Below are positions 26,187 to 36,800 of a stretch of 64,000 nt of DNA, piece by piece (position 1 is the first letter of the stretch; each line of letters starts with the position of its first letter). Below the pieces are notes generated by a model. It was given only the letters and a program-made list of their open reading frames with translations. It made no database searches and had not been told where the DNA came from. The position numbers and the translations under genes were made by a program. The DNA comes from Bacteroidaceae bacterium HV4-6-C5C. Lineage in GTDB: Bacteria; Bacteroidota; Bacteroidia; Bacteroidales; Bacteroidaceae. Where the stretch lies: assembly GCA_007896885.1 (NCBI GenBank), contig VOIU01000003.1, positions 1 through 64,000 of the forward strand, read 5' to 3'.

Positions 26187-29100
26187 TTAAAATGTTACAT
26201 TCACTCCTAAAGTCCATGTCCTTGCTCTTGGGTATGCAAAGAATGTCATGTTTTGTCCGAACTTATTGGAATCGCCTTGTGAAGTGGATTCCGGGTCGTA
26301 ACCGTTGAATTTATTTGAACAGAGAAGGAATGCATTGTTTACACTGGCATATACGCGTAGATTAGATAAACCGATAGACTTGCACATATCATTGGTGAAG
26401 GTATATCCTAATTGGATTAGGTTTCCACGTAGATATGAACCATCGGATATCCAGGATGAGTCGACAGTAGTGTTTTGCCCTGCATGTCCTGAGTTGCACA
26501 AATATATAGCTTGCTGCATCGTGTTAGGATTACTTCCATCATAAGCTCCGTATAAGATGCTCTTCAGTCCATTGGTAATACCAAAACGGTCATGAGTTGA
26601 ATGGTAGAATTGTTGCATCGTTTCTACACCCCATACAAACTGTAGGTCGACTGTCAAATCGAAGTTTTTATATGAAAAGTTATTGATGAAGCTTCCGGTC
26701 CAGTCAGGCATTCCCTTTCCTAAAATTTCTTTTTCATTAGTGCGTTTAGCGCGACCAATTTGGTTCTTATCACATTTTCCTGCTGTATAATCTTCTTCTG
26801 TATACACTCCTAATCGTCTATATCCATAGAAACTACTCAAATTTTCTCCTACACGAAGAATACTTTCTGATCCACCTACCCAACCGTTTAGTTCAATATC
26901 TTCATCGTTCTCTCCTAGATGGAGGATCTTATTTTTATTATAGTTCAAGTTTAATGTGGCATTCCAATTGAATCCTGTCTTTGTGGATATTGGAATAGCA
27001 TTTACCATTAAATCCATTCCTTGATTTTGTACGGAACCAATATTCTTATAAATTGAGCTATAACCAGAGGAGGTTGGCAGAGGACAGTCAAGTAATAAAT
27101 TAGTAGTCTTTTTATGATAGTAAGAAACATCAAAATTCAATCTATCTTCGAAAACTCCAAAGCTCATTCCCAGATCCCATTGTGCGGTTTTCTCCCATTT
27201 TAGGTCTGGGTTTGCAATAGAACTGATATAAGAATATGGAGAACGCGATCCATTCAGAAGTAATGTGCCTGAACTCACAGAAGCCAATGATTTATATGGA
27301 TCTATTTCGGAATTACCGGTCAATCCATAGCTTGTGTGAAGCTTCAGATTGCTTATTGTTTCACTATCTTTTAAGAAATCTTCTTGAGATACATTCCATG
27401 CTAATCCGGCAGAAGGGAAAAAGGCATATTTGTTGTTCTTTCCGAATTTGGAAGAACCATCATAACGACCGGTGATTGTAGCTGAATACTTATTATTATA
27501 AGTATATGCAAGACGCAGGAAATAAGAATTCATGGCCCAGCGGCTATAACTTGATGAAGGTGAAGATGGTATAGTACCTGCACCCATATTATTCCATTCA
27601 AAAAAGTCGTCGCTGAATCCTTCAGTATACGAATCATCGTAGTTGTATGTACGTTCTTGCCATGATAACCCGGCCATGGCATTTATGCGGTGTACACCAA
27701 ATTCTTTATTGTATGTCAAGTAGGTTTCTTCTTGCCAGTATAGTTTATTCCTATGGGATATCTCAGCCCAACCATTTGGCATTGAAATATTGTTTAGTGA
27801 TACGGATGAATATCCCTTGTAAGTAATATTATGGTTATCAACACCAATTTGGGTCTTCAAATCCATTCCCGGCAATAAGTGAAATGTCAAAGCTGCATTA
27901 CCAAATACTTGCGTATTATAATTCATCCTTTTCTGCAAATTTAAGATCATTACAGGGTCTGACATACCTTCAAATCCAAAGGTATCGGACATTGTAGAGC
28001 TTGCAGAAGTTGTGTACTTTCCGTTGCTATCTTTGACCGGTAGCCATGGTAACATTTCAATCATGGTACGACGGGCATCTTGGCCACCACCGGTTTCAGG
28101 CGTATAGCGTCCCCACGTATGATTAACCATTAAGTTGATGGAGGTAGATAACCATTTTGTAGGATTTGCATCATGTGCTATTTTTGCATTTAGTCGTTTA
28201 CTAAATGTATTGATTACCACACCTTGTTGGTCTGTATAGTTCAAAAAAGCTCCCATTGATGAGTTCTTTCCAGCTTGCTGTATGTTAAGCTGGTGATTGT
28301 GAGAGAAGGCATCTCTGGTAGATTCTTTTTGCCAGTTTGTATCATATAAAGGATTCCCGTTTGCATCAAAATAGTTCCGGTCTGTAAACCAGTCGCTTCT
28401 CTTCAGTGACCAATTATATCCCATATTCTTATTTTCGTTTTCGAGTCCTTGCATGAAAGCATCACACCATTCCTGGGCATTTAATACGTCCATGTAGCGG
28501 GCAACTGTACTTACGCTCATAGATCCTGAGTAGCTTACTTTTACACCTTCTCCATCTTTATTACCTCGTTTGGTAGTAACCAGTATAACACCATTTGCAC
28601 CCCGAGCACCGTATATTGCTGCGGCGGAAGCATCTTTTAAGACTTCTATACTTTCAATATCATTTGGATTTACCAAATCGAAGTTCTCCATCACAACCCC
28701 ATCTACAACATATAATGGGTCAGATGATGCATTAATTGTTGATAATCCGCGGATTACCACACGGCTCTTATATGCGCCCGGTTGACTTGAATTGGAATAT
28801 ATATTCACGCCGGATGCTTTGCCTCTCAAATTATCCAATGGGCTAAAGTTCTGACTCTTTATCATGTCTGTGCCTTTGGCTTGTGATATGGATCCAGTGA
28901 CATCCCTTTTACGCATAGTACCGTAGCCGACTACCACAACTTCTTCTAGTAACTGTGAATTGTCTTCCATGGTTATAATCATTTCTTTCTGGAAGTCCGG
29001 ACTAACTTCTTTGGTATTATAACCGACAAAAGAAATTTGTATAATCGCATTAGCAGGGACTTTAAGAGCAAAACGACCTTCCATGTCGGTAATGGTTCCG

Positions 29101-29333
29101 TTTGTGGTTCCTTTTACTACGACATTGGCTCCTATGACGGGTTCTCCTTTGGTATCTATTACTTTACCGGTAATCCCCTTTTGCTGTAAAGTATTACCTA
29201 CTTCATTAGCTCCGTTCCTGTATTCTCTGCCGGCTTTTGCATAAGGTGCAAAGAGGAACAAACAGATCACTAATCCTGCTATATTTCTAATAATAGTTGA
29301 AAAGTGTAAATTAACAAAGTCTTTATTTTTCAT
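26187..29333 (-). CDS. SusC-family TonB-dependent outer-membrane transporter (GH92 PUL)
   Basis: A 1048-residue transporter. After a signal region (residues ~12-34) comes a carboxypeptidase-regulatory-like domain at ~52-130 (GKVIDTKGEPVIGANVVVKG), then the TonB box and plug (LEEVVVVGYGTMRKRDVTGS; DPLYVVDGVVMENFD; IEVLKDASAAAIYGARGANG) and a barrel ending in VNVTF. It has no STN domain, unlike the SusC at 14297, so it is not wired to the sigma/FecR pair by that route and needs another regulator; the membrane regulator at 19566 is a candidate. Confidence 0.96.
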   Translation of the reverse strand: MKNKDFVNLHFSTIIRNIAGLVICLFLFAPYAKAGREYRNGANEVGNTLQQKGITGKVIDTKGEPVIGANVVVKGTTNGTITDMEGRFALKVPANAIIQISFVGYNTKEVSPDFQKEMIITMEDNSQLLEEVVVVGYGTMRKRDVTGSISQAKGTDMIKSQNFSPLDNLRGKASGVNIYSNSSQPGAYKSRVVIRGLSTINASSDPLYVVDGVVMENFDLVNPNDIESIEVLKDASAAAIYGARGANGVILVTTKRGNKDGEGVKVSYSGSMSVSTVARYMDVLNAQEWCDAFMQGLENENKNMGYNWSLKRSDWFTDRNYFDANGNPLYDTNWQKESTRDAFSHNHQLNIQQAGKNSSMGAFLNYTDQQGVVINTFSKRLNAKIAHDANPTKWLSTSINLMVNHTWGRYTPETGGGQDARRTMIEMLPWLPVKDSNGKYTTSASSTMSDTFGFEGMSDPVMILNLQKRMNYNTQVFGNAALTFHLLPGMDLKTQIGVDNHNITYKGYSSVSLNNISMPNGWAEISHRNKLYWQEETYLTYNKEFGVHRINAMAGLSWQERTYNYDDSYTEGFSDDFFEWNNMGAGTIPSSPSSSYSRWAMNSYFLRLAYTYNNKYSATITGRYDGSSKFGKNNKYAFFPSAGLAWNVSQEDFLKDSETISNLKLHTSYGLTGNSEIDPYKSLASVSSGTLLLNGSRSPYSYISSIANPDLKWEKTAQWDLGMSFGVFEDRLNFDVSYYHKKTTNLLLDCPLPTSSGYSSIYKNIGSVQNQGMDLMVNAIPISTKTGFNWNATLNLNYNKNKILHLGENDEDIELNGWVGGSESILRVGENLSSFYGYRRLGVYTEEDYTAGKCDKNQIGRAKRTNEKEILGKGMPDWTGSFINNFSYKNFDLTVDLQFVWGVETMQQFYHSTHDRFGITNGLKSILYGAYDGSNPNTMQQAIYLCNSGHAGQNTTVDSSWISDGSYLRGNLIQLGYTFTNDMCKSIGLSNLRVYASVNNAFLLCSNKFNGYDPESTSQGDSNKFGQNMTFFAYPRARTWTLGVNVTF

Positions 29334-29923
29334 AATTTTATTTTAATGTTTAACATAATGCGAATAATGAATAATTTGATAGGTCATTTATGTGTTATTT
29401 CATAGGCGTTTGCTTTTAATCGTTATTTTAGTATATGAATAATTTTAACCAGCTTTTATGGATGCTGGTGTCAAATCAAGAGATATGCCGGATGGCAAAT
29501 GTAAATTCCCTAAGGGAGGACTTTAATGGATTGTTTTAGCCTGTCACCGACAAGGGCTCAACAAGAAATTAAGAAGAGTCTTTATTTCTCATAAGTAACA
29601 TTAGTTTAAGGTAATAGTAAATTCTGTTAGCCATCAATGACTTTTTGAATTTCGATATCAAAAATAAGAGTGGGGTCTTAATGCTACATTAATTCTGCAT
29701 TAATAACAGGCTTTTACTCCAGCTTTTTTGCTTTTTTGTTTTTGTAAGTGATGAATGCTTCCGCTATTTATATTGTGATGGATAACCACTTTCTTTTCAA
29801 TAAGTTGAAGTATTGTTGCAATATTTCTATGGTTGAGTTGCGATGTACATGCCGCATAGAAAATGTAACTTAGTTTATATACTTTTTGATTTAAAAATCA
29901 GTTTCTTATGAGTGGTAAAGAGA

Positions 29924-29953
29924 TAAATATAAAAGCGTGCGCCTTTATATTTA
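29924..29953. promoter_or_regulatory. 30-bp near-perfect palindrome upstream of the putA promoter
   Basis: TAAATATAAAAGCG and CGCCTTTATATTTA face each other around a 2-base centre with one A-C mismatch. The lack of a real loop argues against an RNA terminator and for a dimeric protein-binding site. Its centre lies about 53 bases upstream of the -33 element, a place suited to an activator. Confidence 0.55.
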
Positions 29954-29990
29954 TTTTGTCTCTATTGTCTGAAAAAAATAAATATAAAAT

Positions 29991-30021
29991 TTTGTTTATT
30001 AGATAGATAAATGTATATTTG
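29991..30021 (+). promoter_or_regulatory. Bacteroides housekeeping promoter for putA
   Basis: TTTG (29991-29994) and TATATTTG (30014-30021) are separated by 19 bases, the consensus spacing of the Bacteroides sigma-ABfr promoter. Transcription would start near 30028, giving a leader of about 180 bases before the putA ATG. Confidence 0.7.
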
Positions 30022-30065
30022 TCGCATACACTTGTTATAATTAAGGTCTTTAGATATCAGAAACA

Positions 30066-30155
30066 ATGAAAAGACAGCTTTTTGATAAGTATTCAATGCA
30101 AGCGTTGTCGGAGTTACATCGCTATAGAGCTGTCATGTTCAGTCCCACCCTATGA
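30066..30155 (+). CDS. Possible 29-residue leader peptide in the putA 5' region
   Basis: ATG at 30066 opens a 29-codon frame starting MKRQLFDKYSMQALSEL and ending FSPTL-TGA. It begins about 38 bases after the predicted transcription start and ends 55 bases before putA. The composition (basic start, mixed helix-forming residues) is protein-like, but the frame is short enough to be chance. It contains only one proline, so classic proline-codon attenuation is not supported. Confidence 0.25.
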   Translation: MKRQLFDKYSMQALSELHRYRAVMFSPTL

Positions 30156-30210
30156 TGTATTTGTCAGAGCGAATTTAAATTTAGTACAAATACTTTAATC
30201 TTTTTCTTTT

Positions 30211-33200
30211 ATGGATAAACCAACTGTTGCTGAAGTGCTGGATTGGGTACTGAAGCTGTATAACACATGTGAAGAAACAATAACAAGTGAAGAACGTCGT
30301 GAACAACGCAAATATGCGTTGATGGTGCAACGACCTCAAGATAAAAAATTCCTAGTAAAAATGCTCGATGAATCTTCTCAGATTCATGATCGAAAGAAGT
30401 TGGCAAAACGCATCAAAACTCTGATTGATCGATATGGTATTCCTGAATTTCTCAATAAACGTGATGCCTTGCTCTTCAAAATATATCGCTCGTTTGGACA
30501 CTATTTTGATTTTATTGCTATTCCTATTATAAAGAAACGTTTACGTACTGATACTTCTAAAGTAATTATTGATGAGGCACGCCCTGAGTTGACTGATCAT
30601 TTGGCTACACGTTACAAAGAGAAAATAGGTCAGAATGTGAATTTGCTGGGAGAAGTCGTATTGGGTAATGGAGAAGCGGATAAGCGTTATTATCATTATT
30701 TGGATGCTTTGGAATATCCCGATATCAATTATATTTCTGTAAAGATATCGGGCATATATGCTCAGACCCATGCGCTGAATTATGAAGAAAGTTTCCCGGA
30801 ATTGGTAAGGCGCATGAGTACTCTTTACCAAAAAGCGATGGATAACCCATATATTGATGAATATGGAGTGAAGCGTTCTAAGTTTGTCAATTTGGATATG
30901 GAGGAATACAAAGATGCACACTTTACCATGCGATTGTTCAAGGAAGTTCTGTCAATGCCGCAATTTAAGGATTATTCGGGCGGTATAGTTGTGCAAGCTT
31001 ACCTACCTGATGCTTATGGATTCCAAACTGAATTATTGGAGTTTGCAAAGGCTCGTGTAGCAGCTGGTGGTGCACCTATAAAAATGCGTATTGTGAAAGG
31101 TTGTAATTTAGAGATGGAGACGGTAGTATCATCTTTACGCGGATGGGCTAATCCTGTCCGATCTTCGAAGACAGAAGTGGATGCAAACTATTTGCATTTG
31201 TTGGAACGGGGACTCTTACCCGAGAATGCAGAAGTCCTTCATCTGGGCGTTGCTTCACATAACTTATTTACAATAGCTTATGCTTATCTTTTAGCAAAGA
31301 AGTACAATACTACCGAATACATGTCTTTTGAAATGTTGGAAGGCATGGCTAATCATGTTTGGCGTGCTCAATCCATTCTTGGCAATCATGTTATTTTATA
31401 TACCCCTGTGGTAAAAGACGAGCACTTCTTAAATGCCGTTTCTTATTTGGTAAGACGTATGGATGAAAACACTGCTCCCGATAATTTTCTTACACACTCT
31501 TTCAATCTAAAGCCGGATACCGAAGCTTGGGGCTTTTTGCAGAGGCAATTTGAAGATGCTTATGCGTTGAAAGATAAAATAACTCATATTCCAACACGTA
31601 TTCAAGATCGAAATAAACCTTATCTGTCTATTTCTGCGGGTGATGAGATGATCAATGAACCGGATACTGACTTTGATTTAGAGCAAAATCAGAAGTGGGT
31701 AAGAAATATTTTTGCAAAATGGAAAAAGACAATAAATGATAGTCCTGAAATCATACCTTTACAAATAGGCGCTGACATGGTAGTTACTGATAAACGCCAT
31801 AAATATATGGACCGTTGCCAAAATGATGAAGCCTGTGTCTGTGAGATGTCTATTGCCGGTAAGGAAGATGTGGAGAGAATATTAGAGATTGCTCAAAATG
31901 ATCCGGCTGAATGGCGAAAGACGACTTTAGAGCAAAGGCATATTATCATGTATAAAGCTGCTGATAACCTAGCTGACTTACGTGGAGATTTGATAGGCTG
32001 TATGTGTGCTGTCACCGGAAAAACGGTGGTGGAAGGTGATGTGGAAGTGTCCGAAGGTATAGATTATGCCCGTTTTTATACGACTACGATGAAGAAATTT
32101 GCAGCACTTGATAATGTGGAAATTACCCCCAAAGGCACGGTTTTAGTGATTTCTCCATGGAACTTTCCTTGTGCTATTCCCATAGGAGGAATTGTTGCTG
32201 CTTTGTCCGGTGGTAATACTGTAATACTGAAACCGGCAACGGTCGCAGCTCCTGTAGCGTGGTTATTTGCCAAAGCTTTTTGGAATGCAGGTGTCCCCAA
32301 AGAAGCGTTGCAGGTTGTGATAACCGAACGCGAATCACTTCGTTTATTAACAACTTCTCCGGTAGTGAAGCACATTATTCTGACTGGTGGTACCGAGACT
32401 GCTCAAAATATTACTAAAGTGAATCCCGTGACTCCTCTTTCTGCTGAAACAGGAGGGAAAAACGCTATTATTTTAACGGCATCGGGTGATCGGGATCATG
32501 CTATAATGAATGTGGTTACATCTGCTTTTGGTAATGCCGGACAAAAATGTTCCGCTTGTTCATTGTTATTGGTTGAACGCTCTGTTTATGAAGATCGGGA
32601 ATTTCGAGAAAAACTAATGGATGCAGCTATTAGTATGAAGACGGGAAGTGTTTGGAACTCCGGTAATGTTGTAGGTCCGATGATTACAAACAATAATGAA
32701 AAACTTCTTCGTGCATTGAACTTAGAACCCGGAGAATCTTGGTTGGTGCCGCCACGTTTCCTAGATGAGAAAGAGTATGTACTTGCACCGACTGTAAAAT
32801 GGGGAGTAAAGCCGGGTAGTTATTCCTTCCGTACGGAATTGTTTGGCCCGATGTTAAGTGTGGTTTGCATTGAAAATTTGCAGGAAGGCATTGGTTTGGT
32901 AAATGGGTTGGATTATGGTTTGACATCTGGTCTTCAAAGTTTGGATGAATCAGAGCAGAAATTATGGAAAGATTCTATAGTCGCAGGTAATTTGTATATC
33001 AATCGTGGTATAACGGGTGCGATTGTCAACAGACAGCCTTTTGGAGGCATGAAACTTTCCGCTTTTGGTGGAGGTGTTAAGGCTGGTGGTCCTAATTATT
33101 GTTCTTGTTTCGTTTCAATCGCCGATAAACTTAGCAGTACGACCGACTATAAAATAAGCTATGCCAAAGCTTTCGAAAATGAATTTTCTCATCCGAGGGA

Positions 33201-33642
33201 TATAAATAATTTATATGGCGAACAAAATATTTTCCGTTATTTGGCCTTGAAGAGTATGGTACTTCGCCTTTTCCCGAATGATGCCAATGAACATGCGCAG
33301 ATGATAGCATTGGCTGCTAAATTATGTGGTACTCCTTTGACAATCAGTTTTGACCTCGACGATGATCGTACTTCTGCACTAAGTTCCATCGGCTGTATTC
33401 TGAAGAAGGAGAGCTTGGAAGAATTCCTTTCTTCAATAAAAAAATATGAACGTATTCGTACTTGTTCGCCTAATATTCCCTTGAAAGTATATGAAGTTGC
33501 TGCTCAAAATAACAAGTATGTTGCAACTGCCACACCGGTAAAAGAAGGGCGCATTGAATTGATTCATTACATAAAGGAACAAAGTATAGCTTTTGAATAT
33601 CATCGTTATGGAAGCATTTCGGATATTCCGGCTTGTGAATAA
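30211..33642 (+). CDS. putA: Bifunctional proline dehydrogenase / L-glutamate-gamma-semialdehyde dehydrogenase
   Basis: A 1143-residue enzyme that oxidises proline to glutamate in two steps, with FAD then NAD. Residues ~130-470 form the PRODH barrel (NLLGEVVLGNGEADKRY, YISVKISGIYAQ, GGIVVQAYLPDA, KMRIVKGCNLEME). Residues ~540-1000 are the aldehyde dehydrogenase, with SPWNFPCAIPIGG, the general base Glu746 in SAETGGKN and the catalytic Cys780 in GQKCSACS, then RQPFGGMKLSAFG. The final ~140 residues are a further domain of unknown role. There is no N-terminal ribbon-helix-helix DNA-binding domain, so it is not autoregulatory like E. coli PutA. The product is cytoplasmic or membrane-associated. 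A single-gene unit is likely: own promoter and a terminator after the stop. Confidence 0.95.
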   Translation: MDKPTVAEVLDWVLKLYNTCEETITSEERREQRKYALMVQRPQDKKFLVKMLDESSQIHDRKKLAKRIKTLIDRYGIPEFLNKRDALLFKIYRSFGHYFDFIAIPIIKKRLRTDTSKVIIDEARPELTDHLATRYKEKIGQNVNLLGEVVLGNGEADKRYYHYLDALEYPDINYISVKISGIYAQTHALNYEESFPELVRRMSTLYQKAMDNPYIDEYGVKRSKFVNLDMEEYKDAHFTMRLFKEVLSMPQFKDYSGGIVVQAYLPDAYGFQTELLEFAKARVAAGGAPIKMRIVKGCNLEMETVVSSLRGWANPVRSSKTEVDANYLHLLERGLLPENAEVLHLGVASHNLFTIAYAYLLAKKYNTTEYMSFEMLEGMANHVWRAQSILGNHVILYTPVVKDEHFLNAVSYLVRRMDENTAPDNFLTHSFNLKPDTEAWGFLQRQFEDAYALKDKITHIPTRIQDRNKPYLSISAGDEMINEPDTDFDLEQNQKWVRNIFAKWKKTINDSPEIIPLQIGADMVVTDKRHKYMDRCQNDEACVCEMSIAGKEDVERILEIAQNDPAEWRKTTLEQRHIIMYKAADNLADLRGDLIGCMCAVTGKTVVEGDVEVSEGIDYARFYTTTMKKFAALDNVEITPKGTVLVISPWNFPCAIPIGGIVAALSGGNTVILKPATVAAPVAWLFAKAFWNAGVPKEALQVVITERESLRLLTTSPVVKHIILTGGTETAQNITKVNPVTPLSAETGGKNAIILTASGDRDHAIMNVVTSAFGNAGQKCSACSLLLVERSVYEDREFREKLMDAAISMKTGSVWNSGNVVGPMITNNNEKLLRALNLEPGESWLVPPRFLDEKEYVLAPTVKWGVKPGSYSFRTELFGPMLSVVCIENLQEGIGLVNGLDYGLTSGLQSLDESEQKLWKDSIVAGNLYINRGITGAIVNRQPFGGMKLSAFGGGVKAGGPNYCSCFVSIADKLSSTTDYKISYAKAFENEFSHPRDINNLYGEQNIFRYLALKSMVLRLFPNDANEHAQMIALAAKLCGTPLTISFDLDDDRTSALSSIGCILKKESLEEFLSSIKKYERIRTCSPNIPLKVYEVAAQNNKYVATATPVKEGRIELIHYIKEQSIAFEYHRYGSISDIPACE

Positions 33643-33697
33643 TAGAATTCTTTTATAAATTATTGCGTGATGTAGGCAGATATTTCTCTGTTTTTGC

Positions 33698-33730
33698 GGC
33701 GGAAACATTTTAGAGGTTTCCGCCTTTTTA
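33698..33730 (+). terminator. Terminator after putA
   Basis: GGCGGAAAC (33698-33706) pairs with GTTTCCGCC (33716-33724), followed by TTTTT. It separates putA from the macroglobulin operon and shows that the open frame extending back to 33694 is not translated in the downstream gene. Confidence 0.8.
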
Positions 33731-33825
33731 TTTACTATCCGCATATTTTAAGTCAAAAATGGTATTCATTTAAACATTATTTATTTTCTTTGTCTTCACT
33801 AGTACGAAAACTAACAAAAGATTTT

Positions 33826-36800
33826 ATGAAGAAGTATCACAGAATATACCATTGTTTCGTTATAGCACTTATTGCTGTGCTTTCGAGTAATTTGAACGTA
33901 TTGTATGCCCAGACGTTTGATCAGTTGTGGAAACAAGTTGGACAAGCTCAAAAAAAAGATTTGCCTCAGACTACGATAAAGTTGACTGATCAAATTTATC
34001 GTAAAGGAGAACGTGAAAAGAATGTCCCTCAAATGTTGAAAGCATATATTACCCGCTCTTATTTTCAAAATAGTCAAACTCCAGATAGCTTCTATGTGAA
34101 TTTAAAATCTTTGGAAGATTGGGCATTACGTGAGCAGAATGTGGTGAATCGGGCTGTTTTGAACTCTTTAATAGCGGGTATTTATGCAGATTATGCTTCA
34201 GATAACAGTTGGGAGTTACGGCAAAGAACGCCTTTGCAACTTAATGAGAAAGAACTGCCGAATGATATTCGAGAATGGAGTGCCAACTTGTTTGCAAAGC
34301 AAGTAATGAAATACACGAGTGAATCGTTAAAGGATTTCTCTGAACTACAAAAAACTTCTACACGTATTTATTCCCCATTTGTAATTCAAGGTAACGCTAG
34401 TAGATATTATCATCATGATATGTATCATCTATTGGCTTCACGTGCTGTCAGTGCATTGAAACAAGTATCTTCCCTTAGTGTAGAAACAGATGCTGTATGC
34501 AAAAAAGAAATAGAGCAAGTATTTGGAAAGACTATTGATTTGTATAAGAAGACGGCAGACGGCAGTGAGGCTATTATTCTGACTACGTTAGATTGGCTGG
34601 ATTGGCAGAAAGATCAGAATAAACCTGTCTTTCGACATTTTGCTGAAAATCGTGATATAGAGAAGGAGGCTTATCTACATGATATTAATGTATTGATTGA
34701 TACATATAGTGGACGAGACGTTTGTGCCGAAGCATATATGGCAAAAGCCACTTATTATCGTGAACTAAATAAGAATGTGGAAGCTTTGGCCGTTTGTGAT
34801 GAGGCTATAATGCATTATCCAAAGTATGCTCGTATTGGACTCTTGAAGGGAATCCGTAAAGAAATATTGCAACCTATGCTGTCAATGAGTGCCTCAAAAG
34901 TTACATATCCGGGTGATTCCTTGAGAATAGATATAAACCACCGGAACCTTGAGGGTTTTGCCGTGAGTTTTTATAAAATGACCGGGCTTACTCGTGCTCA
35001 ACTTGAAGAAGGAGCTGATATGTCATTGTCAAGCTTGATAAAGAAAAAAGGAAAGGAAGTGTCGAAGCAACACTTTCAACTACTTCGCTCTAATGATTAT
35101 CAGTCGGCTGATACTGTTTTCCGTGTACCGACTCCCAATATACCTGGTGTATATGCTTTGCAACTCATACCGGATGAAAAGACGGGAGGTACCTCGGAAA
35201 ATTTAATAACCCTTACCCGTTTCAAGGTTCTTACCTTAGGACTTCCTAATAATAATTCAGAGATTGTTGCTCTTGATGCTGCTACCGGATATCCCATTGA
35301 TAATGCCCAAATTTCTATTTATTCCACAAAAGGTGCCGTTGTAAAGCAACTAACTACAGGAAAAGATGGTAAAGTGTCGGTAGAATGGAATAGTGATTAT
35401 CGCACTTTGGCTGCTACTAAGGGTGAAGACAATGCTATGCCTCCACAATACGGTCAAAACTATAGAAATTGGGAAATTGGACGCAATAAGGTGGAACAAG
35501 TGAAATTAATCACTGATCGCGCATTGTATCGTCCTGCTCAAACAGTATATGTAAAGGGCGTTGCTTATGTACAAGAGAATGATAGCGCCAATATTGCACC
35601 AGGCAGAAAATATACACTGGTATTGCGTGATGTGAATAATCGGGAATTGTCTAAAAAGGAAGTGACAACCAATGAGTTTGGTTCATTCACTACAGACTTT
35701 TCTCTTCCATCTGCTTGTCTGAATGGAACGTATATGCTTGAGGTGATGAATATTCAGGGAGCTACGAGGAATATTCAAGTGGAAGAGTATAAGCGCCCGA
35801 CTTTTGAAATAACATTTGATGCTCCCAAAGAATCTTATCAAATCGGCGATTCTGTTTTAGTGAAGGGACTTGTAAAGACATTTAGCGGAGTACCGGTTCA
35901 AAATGTGGAAATCAATTATACAGTTACTAGAAATTATAATCCATGGCTAATGGGGAGTTACATTGAAAGAGTTGGAAATGCAACCCCATTGAAATCAGGC
36001 AAAAAGAGTATTGATTCGGATGGACATTTTTCGATTCCGGTCTATTTGGAAGGAGTTGAAGGCCTTTCGGAAAGTATATTTAATTATGTAATTGAAGCTA
36101 ATGTGACCTCCGTGGCTGGTGAAACTCAACGCGCATCCACATCGTTGGCAGCGGGTAATCGTTCTTTGTTCTTGTCTACTGATTTTGCGGATCGGGTATG
36201 TAAAGATGATACCGTTCGTGCAACGTTCTTTGCCCGGAACTTGAGTGAAAAGCCTATAGATATAAGAGGCGAATATCGTCTGGTACGTCTTGAGAATGGA
36301 AAGAAGCAAACGATATTACACAACTCTTTTACTTCAAATAAAGAAACCTTGTTGACGGAATGGCAAAAACTACCATCCGGCTCTTATGAACTTCAACTTT
36401 CTGCCCGTGATAAGGATGGGCGTACTGTGGATTATAAACAGTCCATCATACTTTTCTCGTATTGGGATAATCGTCCGGTTTCCAAGTCGGATATTTGGTT
36501 GTATACTCGTAATACAGACTTTGATGATGCACATCCTGCACAATTCTGCTTTGGAACTTCTTTTAAGGACGCGTACGTCATGGTGGATATGTTCAGTGGA
36601 AATAAACGTTTGAAAAGTTCAATATTACAGATATCAGATTCAATTGTCCGTTATGAGGTTCCTTTTTTACCCGAATATGGAAGACAGGCTGAATTTCTGT
36701 TTACCTTTATTAAAGACAATGTGATTTATTCAAAGAATGTATCATTAAATAAACGCTTACCTTCAAAAGAGTTGACGATGAAGTGGGAGGTGTTCCGTGA

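Larger units (their letters stand above)
29334..30210. other. Divergent regulatory region between GH92 PUL and putA
   Basis: This 877-base gap must hold the promoters of the minus-strand PUL and plus-strand putA. Seen in it: an imperfect hairpin at 29564-29589 (AGAAAT-t-AAGA, 4-base loop), a TATTTTTG box on the minus strand at 29659-29666 without a matching -33, a 30-bp palindrome at 29924-29953, a well-spaced promoter at 29991-30021, and a 29-codon frame at 30066-30155. The remainder shows nothing I can name. Confidence 0.55.

Noticed and set aside
29496-29503. CAAATGTA as a minus-strand -7 box for the GH92 PUL
   Set aside because: It reads TACATTTG on the minus strand and fits the -7 consensus, but no -33 element is found at the required distance, and such 8-mers are frequent in AT-rich DNA.
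30066-30155. Proline attenuation leader for putA
   Set aside because: The short frame has only one proline codon and no alternative terminator/antiterminator stems were seen before putA.
33694-33825. 44-codon N-terminal extension of the macroglobulin frame
   Set aside because: It runs through the putA terminator and would hide the signal peptide that begins at 33826.
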